Shown here: positions 37,421-49,800 of the stretch, piece by piece
Position numbering within the stretch: position 1 is the stretch's first letter
How the letters are laid out: each line of letters starts with the position of its first letter
DNA from: Marsupella aquatica
Lineage: Eukaryota; Marchantiophyta
Direction: 5' to 3'
Length of the DNA: 64,000 nt
NCBI GenBank assembly: GCA_973895155.1
Contig: OZ316895.1
Span: forward strand, 11,532,001-11,596,000
The notes under the pieces: model-generated
Database searches by the model: none
Told to the model about the DNA's origin: nothing
Seen by the model: only the letters and a program-made list of their open reading frames with translations
Translations under genes and position numbers: made by a program

Positions 37421-39001
37421 TAGGGCAATATCTTACTTAAGGGCCTTATCCTCATGGTCTTTACACCATAAACAACTCAAACGAGAGCTTTTATAGCCAT
37501 CGTTTGGTGGGATGATAGTTTTTAAGTATGGAACTAATACCATACCTTTAACCATGCTCTATGACCTAGTTTTTGAGGTATTTTGGTAAGGTATAGATTT
37601 TCTGAGATCCAGTGATCGATGACAGATATGTCTCTCACGAAAGATCCAGAATAATCTAAGGTACAGTACTTCAGGTTAGTTCCATGACCTTAGTTTCCAG
37701 CCATATCCAAAAGCGGATAATCAATAACCCTTTAGGGGTTTAACTGCGAATATTTAGAAACCCAAAGTAAACTCAAATCAGAATGAGTAATGAGGGGTTA
37801 ATATGGGCAAACCCCATAACTTTGTCCAGTCCAACTTAATTCTAGCTTTCAACTATAATATATGCATAAAATGCATATCTAGGGGGAGAAAGTTTATTTT
37901 CTCAAACCGCAATCACACTTGATTTACCCACTACGAGTACATTTTGGTACTTGGTCATTAAATGGGATCTTTTGACTATCACTAGCTCTAAACTATTCTT
38001 ATGCGGAGTTGTTTGACGTTTATGAATATCACTTTACCTCCGCAAGATAGCGAATCATTTTGAGCTAGCATTTTTCTGTGCTATGACACACATAGACGTT
38101 CGACTGAATGTTTGGACTCCACAGGGTTATTTGTGAAGTTACATTGACTTGACACTTTCTGTCAAAATATGAGAACTGCAGACGTGTAGGGCAGACGTGC
38201 CATATTATACACACACCCGCTGGTGTTGTGAATGCACACCCTTTGGTGCTGCAGATTATTTTTCATATAAAAACTATTTGATACTACATGTTTTTGAAAT
38301 CTAAGATTGAGAGATTTCTTTGTGTGTCGACTACACACGCTTGCGAATTGTGCATTTTGCACAAGAACCCTCTATTTAAGAATCTAATTAGGAGTCCTTG
38401 AACTCTAAGGGAGAGTTTCGATATTTGAGTTTTACGAGAATAATATATTCCTTGAAACCTTGTTTTGAGGGGGAGATCATATTTTTTGGACTTTTTACAT
38501 CCCATACTTTACACACTCAGTTGCACGAGATGACATTATTTATTATTATACTTTACACTTTGCGCAGATGAGCCACGGACAAGTGATTTTATGATAATAA
38601 CTTAATTACTAATCATTTTTTCATATATGTTTTAATTTGTATTTGATGCGAGGATGTATGTGCGGATGTATGCGCAATGGTGAGCGATTTGGAGACGTCG
38701 CGTTGTTGTTGAGTCGTTGAGCATACGACAACTTGTTCATTTTGACGGAGTGGAGTTGTTGCTGTTAACTCCACATACCACCGGATTCACTTGAGGACCG
38801 ACAGGGCTGTACTCTTTTTCCTTTAGAGCCGAGATATTTTTTTTTCTCTATTACCTTGATAGAGTTTTTTAGAGCTGTTAAAGGTTTTAACGAGGCAGTA
38901 CCTTCCTCATTTGTACTCAAATCATGCCATGTTTATAAGCATGATAATCTAGTTAGAAGACTTTTTGTCTACATAGTTATCACTATATAGCCAAGGGGGA
39001 G

Positions 39002-39143
39002 TGTTATACCCTAACTAGACTCTATGGTTACCTTAACCATAGTTACCATATAGGATAACTCGGACGGAGACTATATATAGAGATGCACCCATTCATTCTA
39101 TAGAGAGGAATCTCATTATCATTTCCCGCATCATTCCTCAACA
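39002..39143 (+). repeat. 3' LTR, 142 bp
   Basis: Matches the 5' LTR base for base by eye and is followed by the GAATT target duplication at 39144-39148. It is preceded by the polypurine tract. Confidence 0.95.
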
Positions 39144-39148
39144 GAATT

Positions 39149-40135
39149 ACCTTTAAATTTCAAAGAAAAATCCATCGATTTGCCCCTACTCCACACTCCA
39201 CAATACCTTAATATAGCTATCGCTAACAATGAGTTGAGCTTGACAGTGTTGAGACCATCACTTAGTCCGGGTTTGGGCAAAGGCGATGACAATTTCAAGC
39301 GGGCACAAAATCAGTACAGTTTAGGCTTCAAGCAAAGCTTTACCCCAAGTACGAACTAGCAAAGCCATGTGGGAAGGACTCTTTTCTGATAATTATAATG
39401 TTATGTTTAGGGTGAGCTTTATGTCCCTTATGCCATTTTGAGATATGCCATATTACGCATAGAAATGCAAGTGTGTGTAATAATTGCAATAACCACCCTA
39501 ACCTTGGGCCAAGATTAACCAGAAGGGAGTCAGACTCTGTAAGCCAAGGGTTTAGGGTTTACAGTTTATGGTTTGGAATCAAATGAATTGAGTATAACTA
39601 AATTGGTAGTGTTTATTGCCACAAACATGTTATATATTATATTTAAATATGTCTGATCATGATTCAATTTTGTTTAATATGAATGCAACAAGAACCAGGG
39701 CTATCAACTACTAACAAAAGCCAATGAAAGGGAAAACGTCAAAGAGTAAATTAGAAATGAACAATAAAAACCTTGTTTCAGTTGAATGATATGAAGATGT
39801 AAGGTAATAGTGTCTCCATGTAAAGTAATCACTACATTTTCTTTTTGCATTTTGTCCAAAGTCCAAGTCCACTAATACCCAACTCTGACTTGCACTACAA
39901 AACCAGCCCACCAAATATTTATGGGGGACACTCTTTGTCATAAAATGCAAATTGCATACATAAAAATCTTCAGTTTGGGAAGACCCTAGGCCCACTTCAT
40001 TCACCAATTTAAGGGCCCACTGATTGGTAGGTAGGATCAGTAAATTGCAAGCAAAAGACATGGATGTATGAGTTTAGGGTTAAATATACCCTACCACAGT
40101 GCTGCAAGACAATACATTGTTTTCATTGGCTTAGT
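39149..40135. other. Intergenic region
   Basis: No gene is supported. Two telomere-like units (gggtttagggttta) near 39547 are too few to indicate a telomeric tract. Confidence 0.5.
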
Positions 40136-40500
40136 TTCATTTCAGCGGGAGTAGTTTTTGCTCACCCATGCCGTGCAGGCGGGGGTGAATGGCCAAGACT
40201 GGTGGGTCAAAGACATTGTGGAGATTGTCTTCAGATAACACTTAGCAAGGGAATTTTTGGTTAACCCATGTTGTTTTGGTGGGGGTGAATGATCAACACT
40301 GGTGGTTTTTTTGAAGACATTGTGAACATTATCTTCAGATGGCACATAGCATTTTTTTCAGCAAGAATAACTTTTGCTCACCCGTGCCATTTGGGCAGGT
40401 CAGGGGTGAATGGTTGGAATTGGTGGGTTTGGAGTATATTGTGGACATTTTCTTTCCGGATGACTTTCTTAGCATTTTTTTCAGCAAGAGTAGTTTTTGC
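40136..40500. repeat. Degenerate tandem repeat, 3-4 copies of about 100-120 bp
   Basis: The block gctcacccatgccgtgcagg followed by gggggtgaatgg, then a tggtgggt and gacattgtg segment, recurs at about 40159, 40258 and 40377, and a partial copy starts near 40487. Copies begin after a cagc-gagtagtttttgc segment. The plus-strand open frame through it reflects the repeat, not a gene. Confidence 0.8.
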
Positions 40501-40900
40501 AAAAACAGGCCTCAAAAAACTCTATTGGGAGGAAATTGCCAAAACAAGGAATGATGTCCATGAAACAGAAGACATCATTCATGTGCATGTCTTCACTAAT
40601 CTTGTAGTTTGGGCAGCGCGGAAATGAGGTGCCTGTCCCAAGAAGACTGCGATGACCAGCCCTATTCAACCCTTGTAGTTTGACCTTTGTGCAGTCACAT
40701 CAAAACTGGGAAAAGTTCATAATATGGGCCTGCAGTCACTATTGACCAAGTGTAGTCCTAGTATACCTGAATCTGGATTTAGGAGATTCAACATCTACAA
40801 GAACATCCTATATGGCTCATTAAGAGGGGGTTGATCAGGGTGAGGGGGGCTGATCAAGCAAAGTTTTCGTGTTTATGGGTCCACCAAGCATATCCCTCCT

Positions 40901-41165
40901 CCTTTGCCAGAATCTAAGTATCATCCTTAGTTAGATTTATGGAGATCTCACAATCAGAAGTTAATATAAGAAAATTAGATAAAGCATATTCCCGAGCCCA
41001 TTTCTAGCATCTTCTTCTTGACACAAGGTTACAGCCTGACTCTTTTGCCCAAATCTAACTGTAATTCTTAGATTTATGGAGATATGACTATCAGAAGATA
41101 ACTTAAGCAAATTACATGAAGAACATTCCTATCATCTTTTTGTTCACACAAGGTTACATTTGGAC
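40901..41165. repeat. Direct duplication of about 139 bp
   Basis: Copies start at about 40901 and 41040 and share gatttatggagat, atcagaag and cacaaggttaca segments. They are diverged, so the duplication is old. Confidence 0.75.
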
Positions 41166-41895
41166 CGCAACAAAAAAATAGAATAATGTCTTGGTTAGAG
41201 GGAATTGTGCGATATCATAGCCCCCCAAAAGAGGGTGGTAGCCCAAGTTTTGAGGGGTTGTATTCTCACAATTCCAGTAACAAGAAAATTAACATAGATG
41301 AAATTAAACTTGAGTGATATTTTGGGAACAGACAAGAAAAAGTAACCCTATAAAATGGATGGAAAAAGTAAGAGGACCATGCAACAATGCTGGCAAGCAA
41401 TTGATTCAAATCCTGGAAAATCTTGGAAATTATAGGGCCATCAATATTTTGGATCCTTGCTGGGTACAATCTCCCTTACTTAAGACATATGGTAAAGTAT
41501 TTTCTATCCATTCCTGAAAAGAACGGGACCGAGGCATAATGGAAAGTAAAGCAAGGATGGACCGAGGGCTCCCATGGATTTCCTAAGCTGGGATGGATTG
41601 ACTCAAAACATCAAAATTTGCTCGGATATCCCTCTTTATAGTTTTGACTCAATCATATGTGAACTATAAGTCTTAGCTCACACAAACTACTCAGGGCTTC
41701 CTTCATAAAAGTGAGGTGTCCTTTCTCAAAGTGGTAAGTTGATGCTCGTGCCCAAGTACTGAGGGCAATAGTGAAGCATTTGTTGACGGTCAATTTATAA
41801 TATATGACCATCTTTGCACTCATTGGCAATGGAATAAATGATTTCAGAAAAAAATTGAAACTTTGTCAGCAAATAGATTGGACATCGGAGAATAT

Positions 41896-42227
41896 TGTTA
41901 AGGATTGCTCTTAGTCTTGTGACTCAAAGGTTATGGTACTTAGGCTAACCACAGTTAGGGTCTTAGCTGAGGTTAGGTTAGTCGTGTGTGACCTTGCATA
42001 TACTAGGGCTAGTGTAAGTCGCTAGTGTGTGGTGCTTACTCATTGTCACGGAGCAACTTGAGGAAGAGGGAGAGCATGTGTGTTCATCTACTCTTGAAAT
42101 AAAGCTTGAGTGTTCGTGTGGACGTAGCCTTGGAGAAGAAGTGAACCACGTAGAGATTGTGTCGACTACGTGTGCATGGAATGAATAATGATTGGATCGT
42201 CATGAAAGAAGACATCATAGTTTAACA
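41896..42227 (+). mobile_element. Solo LTR, 332 bp
   Basis: Begins TGTTAA and ends TTAACA, a perfect 6-bp terminal inverted repeat. It is flanked by a perfect 5-bp direct duplication AATAT (41891-41895 and 42228-42232). A polyadenylation-type aataaa lies at 42098-42103, as in an LTR R region. No internal element or second LTR is present nearby, so the state fits recombination between two LTRs. It is unrelated in sequence to the 142-bp LTRs at 35-39 kb. Confidence 0.8.
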
Positions 42228-42232
42228 AATAT

Positions 42233-45147
42233 GCTAAAATTTTTTGAACTGAAACATAGATCTGTAAGTATTTAAAATAAATCCACTAGTTTGTGGAAAT
42301 TAGTATTTCACAATTATCCAAACACCTGGAAAAACTACTAGGGGGGGTCCTTCCCAAAGTGAAGCGTACCTATTAAGATATCCTGATAATGTGTATAGTG
42401 AAAAGTGAAATAAATTGTGTGAGGGCAAAACACACCCTTGGATCCATGCTTAACTTTAGGCATAATGGGAAATTTAATGCCTTGTAAAATACAAAATACA
42501 GCCAGAAAAATCACTTCAGTCCTTAGAAATAAAAGCATTCACGTTGAACCTTAGCGAAGGCTACAGTAGTCGAGTACTACGGTCGAGCCAGCGATAGTCC
42601 GATAAAGACTGTCGCACCAGAGCATAGCATGACATAGCGTTTAGGGTGGGGGCCACCCAGTAACAGGTCTCAAGTGACCGGCAGTCTAGGGAGCTTACGT
42701 GGTAGAATCCGGTCCGGGTAAATGGGAGCGACCGTAGTAGTGGTAGTACCGTACCACAGACTGTCGTACTGTGCAGTTTAGCATTGGGTACTCTACCCGT
42801 ACGCTAGGCGTGGTTGACTGTTGTTCACCCCGGTTACAGTACCCACTACCCAGTTCCCAGGTTCCAAATTTCCCATTCTGTACAGTAATTAGCGTTGTGG
42901 GTGGGTTAATTACGCGTAACTGGATTAATGTCTTAGTGTCTTACAGTACGGTGATTTACTGATTTGAGAGGTACTAGTAATTAACGATATCGTGAGAGTG
43001 GCCAGTGGTCCCCAATGGCCCAATCCAATGGATTATCCAAGAGTCGGTTGCTAGAATAATCAATGAATAATTAATCCAACTCGGTTGCTAGAATAATTAA
43101 TGAATAATTAATACTTCTTAATGAATGTCTCAGTACCAGCTTAACTGCTTAAATTTCCCAAGCTTTTCATTCAGTCGTGGTAGGGAGTGTCCCCTTGTGT
43201 GCAGTAGAAGATACTATGAGATTATTTCTGATCACGTTAGTCGAGATTTGAGGATAATTACAAGGTTTTGTGGCTAGCTGGGAAATTGACCATCGGAAGA
43301 AAAACACAAGCATGGTTTGCCAAAAGTGCCCCAAATTTTTTAGATGTGAAGTCTAGTGAATTTTCACGACTCAGAAAACACTGCTCAGTACCATTAGCTT
43401 AGGCATTTAGAGAATACAATCTACGTTGTGCATGATCCCATCAGCAAAGGCTTTGTTAGAGGCCACTGAGCTGTAAAAGGCTACTGGATATAAGTAATCT
43501 AGTAAGAATAGAGGAGTATTAGCTATCTGTTTTGCTAATAGAGGAGTATTAGCTATCTGTTTTGCCTACATAAGTTTTTGATCCTTAGATCTCTGTAGAT
43601 TTATAGACAACCATCAGATTTTGGCAAAGGGGGTTATTCACTCTGTGGGAAATTGGCTAATTGGATACACCTAGTCTAGCCAAATTTGTGACCAACGGGC
43701 TATGTCACTAGGTGAGAAATTGACTAATCTATATAACTAATTGTGAACAGAATCTAGAGTTGGGGTCTAGACTTCTAGAGTGAAGTCTCTAGACACTACT
43801 CTAGATAAAGACAAAACTAATAAGGAAAAAACTGAAAATCAAATGCATACCAAAACCAAGGATGAAACAAATTAAGACAAAGAGGAAACATCATAGATTT
43901 CCTTTGCAAGCCTTTTTTTGCATAATCTTTATTTGGGGATCAAGGTAATGACTAGGGTGAAACCTCTAGACCATGACTATAGGACCCCACTAAAATTTAT
44001 GTGGAAAGGAGTATGGGATATTATACATGTCACAAATATGAATATCATGCATGATAATGATTACAGCATTTTGGGTCGTGGGATACAAGTAATCTAGCCA
44101 AGTGGGAAAAACTTTTGGGGAGGTGTAATGGCAAAATTTCACTCTCTTTGGCTATCTTGTCTCATTCAATTGATCAGAATGTATTATTATGTTAATCTGG
44201 CCTAGTCTAGGCTTTAGCCATGTAATATTAGAATTTAATCATTTCTGGCAACCCTTTTTTAGGGTTTATAGATTTATCTGGTTCCCTATATTTTAGGTAT
44301 CATTTTGAGGGGCATATTTTCCTACTTGCATGATTAGACCCTTCAACCAAGCAACTGGAATCCTGATAATTGCATCTTATATTCCATTGGTTTCAAAATT
44401 TACATTGTTCATGGTTTATTGATCAACAAGTGTCACCTAAATAGACAGCCCCACCAAGTAGAGGAGAAAATTAAAAAAGGAGAAAATTAGAGTTATTCAT
44501 ACCTATATAGATACATTAAGTAGTATACTCCAATTCATACACTTGCCTTAAAGTATTGTAATTCTCATTTTATTAACTTTCTTATAATCATTCTTTCAAT
44601 ACTTTTTTTTTAATCAACTATTCACACATGAACTCTTTCATAAAGTGGTCACACATGAACTCTGATGATTGTTTTAATTCTTTTGGATAAGTAAAAACAG
44701 GCATGTATTAGGATAAACATGCCATATGGCGAAATTTCGCATTAAAGGTAGGCTGGCCCATTACTTATTACTTGAGGTCCTATGGCTTCCCCACCGCCTA
44801 CTGCGATGCCATCCCCTTATTATCTATCCTCTATTCCCTACAGATTGGGGCCATGATAGCCTTCCCCATCACTGGCAGCCGACGTGAAGTTTGTGTCGTA
44901 AATTCTCGTTTCTGTTTATGATCGCGATCCTCTCTGCCTCTGCCACATTTTTGATCCTCGTGCAGCGCATGCTCCTAGATCTCATGTCTAGTTCTATCTC
45001 TGAGCACAGATTCGTGGTCAGACTACCGTTGCGTAGTTTTCTGTGCTCGCTATTCCCGACTCCCGAGCCCCTCCATAGCTCCCATCTTCGGATCTTCCAC
45101 TGCGAATCCTCAGACCTCAGAGGAAGACATTCGTTAATTAATACTTT
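42233..45147. other. Intergenic region with small tandem duplications
   Basis: No gene is supported. A 38-bp duplication (tcggttgctagaataat) lies at 43043-43112 and a 30-bp duplication (aatagaggagtattagctat) at 43507-43566. The stretch 43755-43935 resembles 18825-19025 and is probably another copy of that repeat. Confidence 0.5.
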
Positions 45148-45619
45148 TCACTTGAGTTTGTTAACCATCTTGCGGCTCCCGAGGGTTGATAATTCTGAGG
45201 AGTCGTTGAGATTTTGAATTACTTGATTCACTGGACGGTGAAGGGCCCACTCTGTTTCTACAGAAGAGCCTGAGAGGAACCCCATGCTGCGAAAGTAAGC
45301 TGTTGGTGCGTGCGCGAATTGATTCAGGTAGTCCATTAATTGTGCCTCTCGTGGGGCATCTGCCGCTCCATGCCTCCATAAGATAGAGTTGATATTATAT
45401 GCAATGCAATGTTTATATAATGTGGAGATGCTTGTAGTTGGAAGGATTTTAGTTGAGCTGGACAATTAGTTCATCGCCACCGTTAGATTTTGGTCCGGTT
45501 AAATCGTTGATCCTTGGCTTACTACTAGTTTGTATTGTGTTGCCTCTGCGTTAGTTGTGTTCTATTGATTAGTCAAACTATCTTATTTTTCTACATTTCC
45601 AACTTAGTTTTGCTAGCCC

Positions 45620-45910
45620 TCAGTCTCGCTCTCTCCTTTTCACGGAGACTTGTCTATAGGCCTCGGTCTGGCCCTCCATGATTTCCTGATCTATGATTTT
45701 ATCGGCTTGCATTGCTGTGGTAATCGGGTCTCTCATGGTGGTGAAGGTTGTTTTGGTCGGCTTCTTCACAACTGTCGATCCTGATTCGTTCCGGGCTAGG
45801 ATGAGGGAGAGATTCCGAGTATTGGTGCACACCCCGAGCAGTTCTCGCAATTGAAACCTTCGATTAACTGTCCTCTTCCTCCTCCTCTCTCTATATCTCG
45901 CTCCCGCCAT
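45620..45910 (-). CDS. Hypothetical basic small ORF, doubtful
   Basis: A 96-residue frame starting at an ATG at 45910 (MAGARYRERRRKRTVNRRF). It is arginine-rich at the start and has no domain I recognise. It points away from the gene at 45994 with only 83 bp between the two start codons, so it would need a bidirectional promoter. It may equally be a chance frame antisense to the leader of that gene. Confidence 0.25.
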   Translation of the reverse strand: MAGARYRERRRKRTVNRRFQLRELLGVCTNTRNLSLILARNESGSTVVKKPTKTTFTTMRDPITTAMQADKIIDQEIMEGQTEAYRQVSVKRRERD

Positions 45911-45993
45911 CAGATTTCTCGCTTGTCAGGGAATTATTCTGCTTTTCTCTTCAATTTTCTTTCCCTAAATTTGACAAAAAAAGGGTTTACGCC

Positions 45994-46822
45994 ATGAATC
46001 TACCCGGGTTCTCTTCTGCTCTTCAAGCCCCTTCCATGTCGTTCACATTTCCTTCCTACAGTTCAATTCCTCCATCTACGTCTTCTTCAGTATCTAGATC
46101 CTACTCTTCATGCAATTCAAGGTGCCCCTTTTCTGCCTCTAGCACGCACGGATTCGGATCTGCATCTCCCACAATTCAACCGACAGACAATGAAGGAAAT
46201 AAATATGTCAGATCTCGTAGTTGTGGGCCTCTGAAGACGATGAGCATGAGATGTGCTGCCGTAGGAAGCGGAGGCGATGGGGAACCAGATGTGAGCAATG
46301 TGGCAGGAGGGGAATTGGTAGTCACCGGCATTGAAAACAAGGACAACCTTTTGGTTTCTGGTAGCCCAATTGTAATTGTAGAAGCCCCTGTAATGTTGAA
46401 AACAGCGGAGCCCATGCCAATGATGCGTCCCAACAGAGGTGTTTTAAAATCTGGAGATGCTGGCAGGTAAACCTATAGCCGACATAGTTTGAAACCCTAA
46501 TTTTATGAATTCTTCCTAAAGTCATTTCTCTCTCGCACTGTCTGTGTTGAGAACAACAAATCGGGTTAAAGGCATGATATTTTTGACGTGCCTTGCTTCC
46601 CCTGTGGTGTGTATGACTAGGGATGACAGAGGCGGAATGGATTTGAGAAATTAAGTTCCCTTTTCGATCTGGAAAGTGGTTCATCAATTTGCTCGCAATT
46701 AACTTGAGTTTTCCCCTGTTTGCAGGGTCATTGACAGGAGACCGAAGGGTTTGTGGGCTGTTAGGTTTGCGGTGGGGGCATATCTTATCGAACGCAAGTG
46801 CTTCGAGCCTCTGGACGTCTAA
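45994..46822 (+). CDS. Plastid-targeted small protein with DUF3148-like tail
   Basis: Two exons, 45994-46466 and 46726-46822, joined across a 259-nt intron (donor ggcag|gtaaac, acceptor tttgcag|ggtc) with matching phase, give 189 residues. The first 70 or so are rich in Ser, Thr and Pro and poor in acidic residues, as in chloroplast transit peptides. The C-terminal part runs VIVEAPVMLKTAEPMPMMRP, then a GDAGRV segment and RRPKGLWAVRFAVGAYLIE. This pattern (a lead strand, K-T-A-x-P-M-P-M-x-R-P, then R-R-P and W-x-V-R-F) resembles the small SH3-like DUF3148 family of cyanobacteria and plastids, from memory and without a search. Function is unknown; an NDH-complex or other thylakoid partner is only a guess. 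The start is supported by the transit-like sequence and a pyrimidine-rich leader. Confidence 0.72.
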
Positions 46823-49800
46823 TGATGCATTTGTCTTCAAATCTGTCTGTCGAAGATTCATGGTCCCTCACGAAAATGTCAATGAAACCGACCATTGCAG
46901 ATGTCCATTAGAAATTACAGACAGATCAGATATTCCTACAGATGACATGAGCAGCCTGTTTTATTGGACTCTCGCATCTGTATGCTGAGATATTTTTGTC
47001 TAGAAGAATTGGAGAATTATCATCCCTTGCTGTCTCGTACGTGCTGTCATGAGGTTGCTATCAATTGATGGCTACAGAGATTTTCTTTTCTTAGATTTGA
47101 GATTTACCTGAAGACTGTGGAGGATAGATACGTTATTAAAGGCACGATGTTTCCTCTCCCACATTATCTCCCACATTAGTTCATTACCTCTTGGACAAAG
47201 GTAATGTTTCCTGTTTAGTGAAACATCTGAAAATCAAGTAATTGTAATTTTCCTCTCTAAAACTAACGTGAGGTGCCATATTTCCTGTTCGTGAAACATC
47301 TCAGACATTTTCGCATGGTAGGAAATTGCCGATTCCTAAGTGATTACGGTGGAAGCGGTAATCTTCTATCTGATAGAGACAATCCCCATGTCCAGGAAAA
47401 TTCCAGATATCATTAAACCTTGGGTAGGCAATGGAACACTTTATGAAAGTTTTTGTCTTTGGGCAGATACTCTAGGACTACGCATGGATGAGGAGAGTTT
47501 ATGCATAAAAGTAAGATAGTAGGTCGTTAGGTTTGTTAGGCCCAGTGTACATGTTTTACGTTCAGTTGGACAAACTTAGAAATGACACACTCCAGGTTAG
47601 TGGTCGCAATTAGACCAAGAGGTGAAAGAATGCAGTAGGTAGGGGCTAGGCACGCACCATCGTTACTAGGCATGAGGGATTATAGTTTGACTCGACACTT
47701 AGGCAGCCGCCTGTAGCAAAGAGGCTGCCACTCAATGTCTAGAGTCTTATAAGCTCTCAATGAAATATACCGCATTCCACACTTTTGAATTCTTGAAAAT
47801 AGTGACATATGGAAGGTGTGTTGACCCCGCAAGACCCTACTCATGTTACTCGTAAATAAAAAATTTACGGGACTTCCAGCACAAATGCGTTTCTACATTC
47901 CGATAATGTCGAGGACATCTTCTGAACTTAATTCGTCGTGTTGGAGTGAAGTCTGTTTCGGGCGGAAGAAACCGGCTTGCTGTTAAGTGGATCTGGATGA
48001 TGAGTGGAGTTTCACGCTTATCAATCAATTCTTTGAATAATATTCATTCCAAAAAATTGACAGAACTTCTACAAAATGCAATTCCATCTATTGTTATATC
48101 GTCAATCGGAATATCAATTGCTTTTTCGAGACACTGATAAGGTACGATTCGCCAGTAAAATAGATTTTTCATAAAATAATTTAATTTTACTACAGGAAAA
48201 AAGCATATAAATTTTTTCATTTTCTCAATTTTCTAAGAAAAAACTAACTTAATCGAATGTCTTTTAAATAAGTGCTCCACAGATTATTGATGATACTGCG
48301 GGGTGTTGAAAGAATGACGATCGAGCTCGCTTTGGTTTTCAATCTTTGGGTCTGGTCCTCCTGGACGAGACAGATATGGCTGTGAATTTCAGCTGTCCAG
48401 TTGATGGTAGAAGCTTTGTAGACCCAGGCAACAGTTGAATTTAAGATGCCCATTGCACACTCTTTTGCGAACTGCCCTTGGCTGGTTTAGAATTGTAGTA
48501 TTGAGCATTTCCGTGCATTCTGAGACGAGGATCGTCAAGGAGAGACAAACTGTAAAGTTAACTCGAATCCACATTTCAGAGTCAGAAAGATCATAAATTT
48601 TGAATTAGTAGCACCGCGGTCTAAGGGAATGATCATCTTCTCACTCTTACTCCAGAGAATCTGAGAGTCTCCCATAACTTACTGATTCAGAGATTTCAAC
48701 TGTGGACCAGGTGCGCTTGCCTGTCTATCATTTTGTGCACGTAACCAACTCACACAGGTACGGTTTCAATTCGGACAGATTGTTAAGTTTCATCCGCGGA
48801 TGGTCGTGGATCGAGTGCCGTTAAAAACTTGTCCTCTTGCCGCCGGATAACCTTAGCTTCTGCCAGTAAAGTTATCAGGTGAAATGATGCATACGACTAT
48901 CTGTACGAAGATTCGGTCATAATCCAATCAAATGACAGGTTCCATATCCAGTCCACATAATTGAGTTTTTGCTAAGATCTAAAGATAGATGCTGGCCATG
49001 GTTGCGGGCCCGGTTGCGGGCTGGACAGAGAGCTGTACAACCTACGCAGCGATCATGCAGACAATCCTAGGGAAATGTATCTGGGCTCGATCTGAGGTTG
49101 ATGCAGGATTGGCAAAAAGCTCTGAAACGAACATGAGTGATCATCATAGATCTAGTTTAGTCTATCTATATAGGCATAATTGGTTACAATCTAACCCAAC
49201 CCTCATGGCTCATGCTTTGAAAGTGCGCATGCCGCTGACTACTGTCGTCCTGAGCTTAGCAAGGTCAAGATAATATGTCCCAACATCCGTAGTGAAGCCC
49301 CATTCTCATAGCCTACGAGCTTCGCTGCCCAAAAGCAAAATTGAAGGCCCTCAGGCCGCTACGCGCCATGCCTCAATCTGCAATAAGGTTAACATCCCCA
49401 AAGTCTGTTTACCAAATTTATTTGCACAGATCGAGAATGATGTCCCTTTCCCGGGCACAAAAAGTCAAGGGGGCTCCATTAAGTACAATGTAGATATACG
49501 GTGAGGGTCTCGAAGGTGGAGTTGGTGGAAACTGGAGTGGATCGAGCCGGGGGATCGAGGCACACCGTTGGAGGATCACCCCGAGGATCACTAATGAGAA
49601 TATATGGGAGTCTGAACTCGCTGAACCTCCATGGCAGGATGCCTCCGGAGTTGCGAGTTCTTGAAATTTGTTGCCGGTAACCAACATTTACTGAATGTCT
49701 CGTTCCAAGTTTCACTCCAGACTGATGCTATCGGGGATGCTATTTCACTTTCCCGGTCCCAATCATTACGTTGCAGAGATCTTTTACAAGTTTTTCGAGG

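Larger units (their letters stand above)
35489..39143 (+). mobile_element. Non-autonomous LTR retrotransposon (copia-like), complete
   Basis: A 3655-bp element bounded by direct LTRs 35489-35630 and 39002-39143 that read as identical over 142 bp and begin TG and end CA. The 5-bp target duplication GAATT flanks it at 35484-35488 and 39144-39148. Behind the left LTR, cgttatcagcacgac (35631) sits where a primer-binding site belongs and shares TATCAG with the initiator-Met-tRNA site of plant copia elements. A polypurine tract, aagggggag, precedes the right LTR. Internal frames are short and carry no gag, protease, integrase or reverse transcriptase motif, so it depends on a helper. A TTTACAC-rich stretch fills about 36880-37420. 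A late segment near 38810-38905 (ctctttttcc to ttttaacgaggca) resembles the 3' non-coding end common in copia elements. Confidence 0.92.

Noticed and set aside
39545-39562. Telomere-like gggtttagggttta
   Set aside because: Only two units; too short for an interstitial telomere tract.
45148-45465. 105-codon minus-strand frame
   Set aside because: Looks protein-like over part of its length, but no family is recognised and it overlaps an equally long plus-strand frame.
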